The notes below the pieces were generated by a model. The model made no database searches, was not told where the DNA came from, and was given only the letters and a program-made list of their open reading frames with translations. Of a DNA stretch of 64,000 bases, positions 59,201 to 64,000 are shown piece by piece. The stretch comes from Syncephalastrum monosporum B8922 (Eukaryota > Mucoromycota > Mucoromycetes > Mucorales > Syncephalastraceae): positions 50,887 through 114,886 of the forward strand of contig JNEN01001223.1 of assembly GCA_000697355.1 (NCBI GenBank). Reading direction: 5' to 3'. The stretch's first letter is position 1. Each line of letters starts with the position of its first letter. The position numbers were made by a program, and so were the translations under genes.

Positions 59201-59850
59201 GGAATTGGGTTGCCCTGAGAGGAAAGATACGGAGTAGGCAGCGATAAAAGTTTGTAAATCTGGACGGCTGAGCATTCGGCATGGTATCTTCTTGCAGACG
59301 GCCTAGTGGAGTATCCTCGCTTGTACATCCGGCGTAGCGCACAAAGACATGCGTCATTTTGCCAGAGAGGCGCTGTTGCTCCAAAAACTGCTCAACAAAT
59401 AGTGTGTCTGCAGGGTAATCTAAAGATATGTTTAAATGTGTCAGTTATCCGGCAGTCAGAGTCAACTGTCTATGCGTTACCTTGCTGGTACTGCTCCAAG
59501 AGCTGGTTAAAATCGTCGACGGGAAGCCGGAGCGAGCGGATGTAATAGCTGATACGTCCCTCAAAGGGCCGCTGTCGATCTGCAGGTTCCGCGGTGAGGT
59601 CAACAAGGCCCATGTGTCTGATAAGGGCCTCGTCCGGCACAGCTGCAGAGAAGCGACTGATCGCAAGCAGGTGTTGCGCGGTGTCTTCTTCGACGCCGCG
59701 GGGGAGTAGAAGGTCCAGGAAGTCCTCGGTTCTGGGCTGAAGTGCGATGGCGCTCGCAAGCAGACGTTCTTCCACGAGCTGCACTGTTGCCATCCAAGGG
59801 CTAACTTCTTCAGCGACTTGAGGATTAGCAGCAAGTTCAATATGAGCCAT
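56288..59850 (-). CDS. Unrecognised 1076-residue protein, six exons
   Basis: Six exons on the minus strand: 59850-59481, 59419-58435, 58371-57971, 57900-57176, 57095-56545, 56486-56288. All five junctions have GT-AG ends in agreeing phases and the total is divisible by three, so the model is solid. I recognise no domain. Visible traits: the N-terminus (1-130) is helical; residues about 135-450 are mixed alpha/beta with NFYRCLLRIFPLRATQFRVF and VPRFSMQGQLGDVDLRY; a region near 590-720 is Arg-rich and helical (RMQQRLLLERARYPELRRLR); about 760-830 has IHFTVLVDPAQELFRAERDG then IYVGRGYVGPKILDLDEDV; the end is basic, terminating RRRRIN, a candidate nuclear localisation signal. No signal peptide or membrane segment is seen. 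Codon use resembles host genes, so a recent foreign origin is not indicated. Confidence 0.8.
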
Positions 59851-62539
59851 GACGAACTTCTAGGTATGAAGTGGGAAAGTTTGATGCGTAGAGAGAGGTT
59901 CCAAAGGAAAAGAAGTGAGAGACGTGTAAATGGATAAAAAGTGAAGAAAATGGTCAGCCTTTCAGAAACAAGAGATACTGGACAGCAAAATGAGACAATG
60001 ACTTGGATAATGAAAAATTAGTCAATGAAATTTGGAGAACGGAAAACGGACAGCACATTATATGCTCTGTTGAGATTTGCTATCGCTCCCTTGAAGTCCA
60101 ACGCCTTCCCACCTCTCTGTGGATGACGATATACGACTTAATAATTAGTCTGAAGTAAGTTGAAGAGGGTAAACGCCAAAAAAAAAAAAAGGGAGGAGGA
60201 GTCATAAAGGGTGTGTATCGTAAGGTAGATCGAAAACAATGAACCATCATCTGTTTGAAAGGAATTATATAGGTGATGAGAATGAAAGGGAAAAGGAGAC
60301 AGTTATCAGCATGCAATATGTACAGGTAGTCGTTTTTCCATGGCCGTCTTACCACATAAGAACCTCTTTACATCCGACTTCAGCACGTACCGTGCCACCT
60401 TTGAAGCGTTTTGAGTTGGGGATTGACAACCCTTAAGAGATTTGTCGTAGTGCTGCTCGAGACTCTGCGATGTCTGGGAGCGACCCACACCCACGGGGCA
60501 TGGACATGACATTACTGAACAATGAAAAATGGAGCGGGAGATAAGGAGTGTAAATACCAATTACTCGGGCATGGCGACACAACCAAGACAAGGGTGGGTA
60601 TACATATCATGTGTGCTATAGTTCTCAGACAAGCAAGAAAAAGGGCTTTATGACAATGTTCTCAAAAGAAGCAGCATGTCATTATATCTTTTTTCTTTTG
60701 CCCAATATGAGCCGCATCACGAAGCGACACCCAACAAAAAGAAAAGACCCATCCAATTTCGTCTGAAAAGCATACAAAATGGTTTGCTATATTGTTTCAC
60801 GAAAATCCTACACGGACGGACTTAATAGTCGAAGACATCACTGAAACACTTATACGAAGCAAGACAATAAACGAGTAATTTAATACGTGTGCAGCTCATA
60901 CTTTGTGTCCTTACGGAAAACAGATAGCAAAAGCACCTCTTACAGACGTGGGCGCAAACCGGCAGGCGAAAAATCGGATGAAAGGCAGCCACTTTTCGTT
61001 CGAGACAAAGTACTGAGACGCATTTGAAGTACATAGTCATATGTCTCACGTTTGCACAGTGTGCATCATGGATTCGAACGTCGGAGTATCGTCTCCAGGT
61101 ACTTGCAAGTGTAAGTCTCGATTAAAGTAATTGTTGAAAACGTAAGAGCAAATACTAAAACAGAGACACATACCTCAGACACAAGCTAGATATATCAGAC
61201 GTACCAGGTGGCAACGAGATAATTAAAGCTGAAGCAAAAAAGAAGTATGGACATCTACGGAACACATTCCTAGAAAGCGATGAAGCAAGCCAACCTGCGG
61301 CTGAAATAGCGAATGGAACCCTGAATAATACCCAGCGAATGTAGGCGACCGTGTCAAAGTACGACATTACATTCACCGAATGGCCGTGTGCTACTTATAA
61401 GACGCAATCATCGTTTTATTAACTTGTCTTTTAGGTTCGAAGAGTCATTTTGGAGTAGTGTTTGGCAGTGATATTAGCAACAACGCTCAAGTTATCAAAG
61501 TCTAGGTCCAAGGAATATAGTACTACAAAAGAAAAAAAGTCAATGACGGTCGAAATTGCACAGATACCTAATGGCATGAACCTCGTCAAATAATCCGTCT
61601 TCAGATATACATATAAATATAGACTCCCATCCATTGACATCTTTAGGTGCGCTCTAAAGTTTTTTGCGCACTTGGTGCAGCTGGCAGAACGCGTCGCAAG
61701 AATAACAGGCACGCTGAGCCGACATGAAAGTAGCCGGGAATGCTTAATTCAGTTCTGCATCCAGGTCAGCGTTGGCTCTCAGTGCTATATCACTTCTTGT
61801 CTGCACAGTGCGATTAAATTGATTGAATCCGACCTGGCGCGTTATACGTGCTTGGTAACGGTTGGAACAGAGCCTACTCTTTCCTGGATTGTGAGGTTCT
61901 TGAAAATATGTCTGGTCATTATTATTAAGCACTTATAGATTGAGAGTAACCGTTGTAGACTTATGACTCGACTCACATAAAAATAAATTTTTCTGTCATT
62001 GACTCCCACATAACGCAAATTATATATCCACCTTCCTCTGTGTCATATACCCCAACATCCCACCGTATCTTCTGCCAATACCTTCTTTTTATATCTTATT
62101 TTTTCTTTTCGTTGGCTTTAGAAGACATATAAATAGGCCCCAGTTTTTCATCCAGAACAGATTAGACGATAGACAAGACAAGGTAATCACAAGACTTTCA
62201 AGATGTGAAATAGGTGTGTAGAGTTTATGTATAGAAACCAGACAGTAGAAGTCAAGTGAGACTGAAAGACACTTTATTTCCGAGCACCTCCAGTCTGGTT
62301 ATATATAAATTTTATGATTCCTCTTGTCAACTATTTATCCCACGCTTTCACACATACTGTAATTCTCTGAGCATATGCAACGTCAGCTTATGCTCCATGT
62401 GTGACAAGATATTGGGAAATAAGTGATATTAGCCGTGAGCTCGTCAGACGCGGATTTAGTTATGTCTATGGCACAAGAAAATACAATCATATCCAACTCC
62501 ACTCGCATTTGCTTGCACGTTGTGAGGTTTGCGGAAAAG
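59851..62539. other. Gene-poor AT-rich region
   Basis: Promoter of the 1076-residue gene, then 2.5 kb with only short frames (longest about 93 codons). One frame at 61155-61376 (-) is hydrophobic but has no family match. No terminal repeats or tRNAs found. Confidence 0.4.
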
Positions 62540-62720
62540 ATAGGTAAGAATAAACCAGAGAAGATCGAAAGGGAAAAGGAGTGTCAAAGAAGAAAAGCGT
62601 TCGAATGAGCACCAGCAAAGTTTTGTATAAAAACTTTACAAGAAAATGTAAGTAAGAAAGTGGAAAATGTTTATAAAAGATAAAAAGGTAGAATGGTACG
62701 AAAAATGAGTAAACTCGCAA
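62540..62720 (-). repeat. Dispersed repeat, copy 2 (inverted relative to copy 1)
   Basis: The reverse complement of this segment aligns with 49100-49262. The exact 18-nt core is gagcaccagcaaagtttt at 62607-62624, and the taaactcgcaag block (62711-62722) corresponds to cttgcgagttta of copy 1. The two copies are 13 kb apart and opposite in orientation. Confidence 0.6.
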
Positions 62721-63480
62721 GTTTATGGGAGTCGAAGTTGGAAATGTACTTTGACAATGTCGAAATGGAGTACTGCAGACTTGCTGTGTTCAATGGTGCG
62801 TTGATGCAGGACCAACGGAGACAGACACTAAGCTTGTTCTTGAGGCTTGAAAATTTAATGCATAAAAAATAACAAACAAAAACTGGCCTCGCTTCCTATG
62901 TGAGCTGGATACAAACACTGCACTACCATTACACGTTTGATGCCTACATTACAGTATGTGTGAGCATTCGCTTATGCTCAGTATTCTTTTTACACACACT
63001 AACAAGCACGGCACCTATGTATGAAAGATTTAAAGAATTAACCCTTTATGGCATCTACATTCTATTTTATGCTTCTTATTTTTTTTTCCAATCTTCTTGT
63101 GGTCCTTTATCCAGCGGGACCTGCCATTACAGCCAAAAGGATGTCGATGTCGGCATAGATTACCTTTTGGAATAACAGTAGCACAATACCTATAATTTTG
63201 GCTGTTCCAAGAAGCCTTATAATTCCTGAATCCTTGCCGACATTTAATTACCACCATTGCCATTTTCTGTCCACTACCGCAATTCTGCGCTTCACCTTCC
63301 TTTCACAGTTCAGAACCGATCACCTTCCTATCCCACACTTCAACCGATTTTAACAGTATAAATATACAGCATCTACCATGAGTAATATATTATCTTATCC
63401 ACCCTCATCTATTTCTTTTATCCACACCCACCTGACCTTGTGTTATACAGCCAAACGGATCCCGACATCGACAAAAAGAC
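62721..63480. other. Gene-poor region before the tRNA cluster
   Basis: No convincing gene. Short frames only; the sequence is AT-rich with T-runs near 63079-63088. Confidence 0.4.
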
Positions 63481-63512
63481 AGCCGGGGCCGGGATTCGAA
63501 CCCGGGTCTCCA
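63481..63512 (-). pseudogene. tRNA 3' half (T-arm and acceptor strand only)
   Basis: On the minus strand GACCCGGGTTCGAATCCCGG forms a perfect 5-bp T-stem with the TTCGAAT loop, followed by CCCCGGC and T as acceptor strand and discriminator. The matching 5' strand GCCGGGG is absent from the following 300 nt, and no D-arm is seen. It is a tRNA-derived remnant with an intact B-box. Confidence 0.7.
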
Positions 63513-63689
63513 AAGTCTTGCTTATGTAATTGTAGTTAGGGAATCTTAAAATTATTTCTCTTGTTCACTAGATTTCTAATTGAACAGTTAATTTTCCTAT
63601 TATTTGCCGTGCGCGAGTGACTCCAGCCAAGTGCACACGTACGGACTGTACTATCGACAGTGGACTACAACGCACACGAACAGTGAAAC

Positions 63690-63783
63690 GCCCTATTAGC
63701 TCAGTTGGTTAGAGCGTAGTGCTTATAGTTATAGCTATGCTTGAGGCACGCTAAGGTCGCGAGTTCAATCCTCGCATAGGGCA
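63690..63783 (+). tRNA. tRNA-Ile (UAU) with 20-nt intron
   Basis: Acceptor stem GCCCTAT pairs with ATAGGGC, discriminator A (63783). D-arm GCTC-AGTTGGTTA-GAGC. The anticodon stem TAGTG/CGCTA has one T-G pair and encloses CTTATA + A, with anticodon TAT at 63724-63726. A 20-nt intron (63728-63747) sits at the canonical position one base 3' of the anticodon. T-arm is GCGAG-TTCAATC-CTCGC. tRNA-Ile(UAU) reads AUA codons and carries an intron in many fungi. Confidence 0.95.
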
Positions 63784-63970
63784 CGGCATTACATTTTTGG
63801 TTGCCGGGTAAAGTTATTGCCTCCCCGGGAGATTTGGAGAGGCTGCGGTGGGGGGCTTCGCACCTGGGGCGGCCGTCTGGTTGCAGTTGGTGGGATATGG
63901 GAGCGATATGGCTGCAGAAGAAAACGTGAAGGGTGTTAAAAAGCTTAAAAAGATGTGTTGTATTCTGAAC

Positions 63971-63993
63971 TTTTTTTTTTTTTTTTTTTTTTT
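63971..63993. repeat. Poly-T tract (23 nt)
   Basis: Run of 23 thymines close to the right edge; too far (about 190 nt) from the tRNA to be its main terminator. Confidence 0.85.
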
Positions 63994-64000
63994 GGTTTTG

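Noticed and set aside
61155..61376. Hydrophobic 73-codon frame (-) as a small membrane protein
   Set aside because: Hydrophobic frames arise readily in AT-rich DNA; no conserved motif or upstream signals.

Overview
This window is nuclear DNA from an early-diverging filamentous fungus, most likely Mucoromycota (Mucorales-like). The basis is many short GT-AG introns (about 42-70 nt), compact GC-rich exons in AT-rich intergenic DNA with poly-A/poly-T tracts, a Cch1-type calcium channel, fungal Ctr copper transporters, and an intron-containing tRNA-Ile(UAU). The exact species cannot be read from the sequence. Exons below were assembled by eye from splice signals, reading-frame continuity and remembered protein-family motifs. 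No alignment was run.

Layout. 0-3 kb: 3' end of adenylate cyclase (+), then a PH-domain protein (-). 3-7.8 kb: AT-rich gene-poor DNA. 7.8-22.1 kb: dense housekeeping block with a NUDCD1-like CS-domain protein, transketolase, arginyl-tRNA synthetase, a serine-rich membrane protein, RNA polymerase subunit RPB10 (-), an F-BAR protein and ribosomal protein eL20. 22.4-24.0 kb: PLP aminotransferase of the Aro8/2-aminoadipate group (-). 24-28.4 kb: accessory DNA with a gag-like zinc-knuckle ORF and a minisatellite. 28.4-30.6 kb: two tandem Ctr copper transporters (-) sharing a 17-nt promoter motif. 32.5-40 kb: a 17-exon voltage-gated calcium channel (CCH1). 40.9-45.7 kb: alanine aminotransferase and a large alpha/beta-hydrolase-like protein (both -). 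46-50.9 kb: gene-poor, with a decayed gene, a dispersed repeat and tRNA-Cys. 50.9-54.8 kb: a four-LIM paxillin-like protein and an F-box protein with a broken exon junction (both -). 55.4-55.8 kb: an isolated 3' piece of large-subunit rRNA. 56.3-59.9 kb: a six-exon gene for a 1076-residue protein I do not recognise. 60-64 kb: gene-poor, with a repeat copy, a tRNA 3' half and tRNA-Ile(UAU).

How the genes relate. There is no operon-like logic. Themes are signalling and growth control (cyclase, CCH1, PH, F-BAR, LIM), core metabolism (transketolase, two aminotransferases), gene expression (ArgRS, eL20, RPB10, tRNAs) and copper uptake. The copper pair is the only convincing co-regulated unit. The most novel items are the unrecognised 1076-residue protein, the shared Ctr promoter element and the isolated rRNA fragment.
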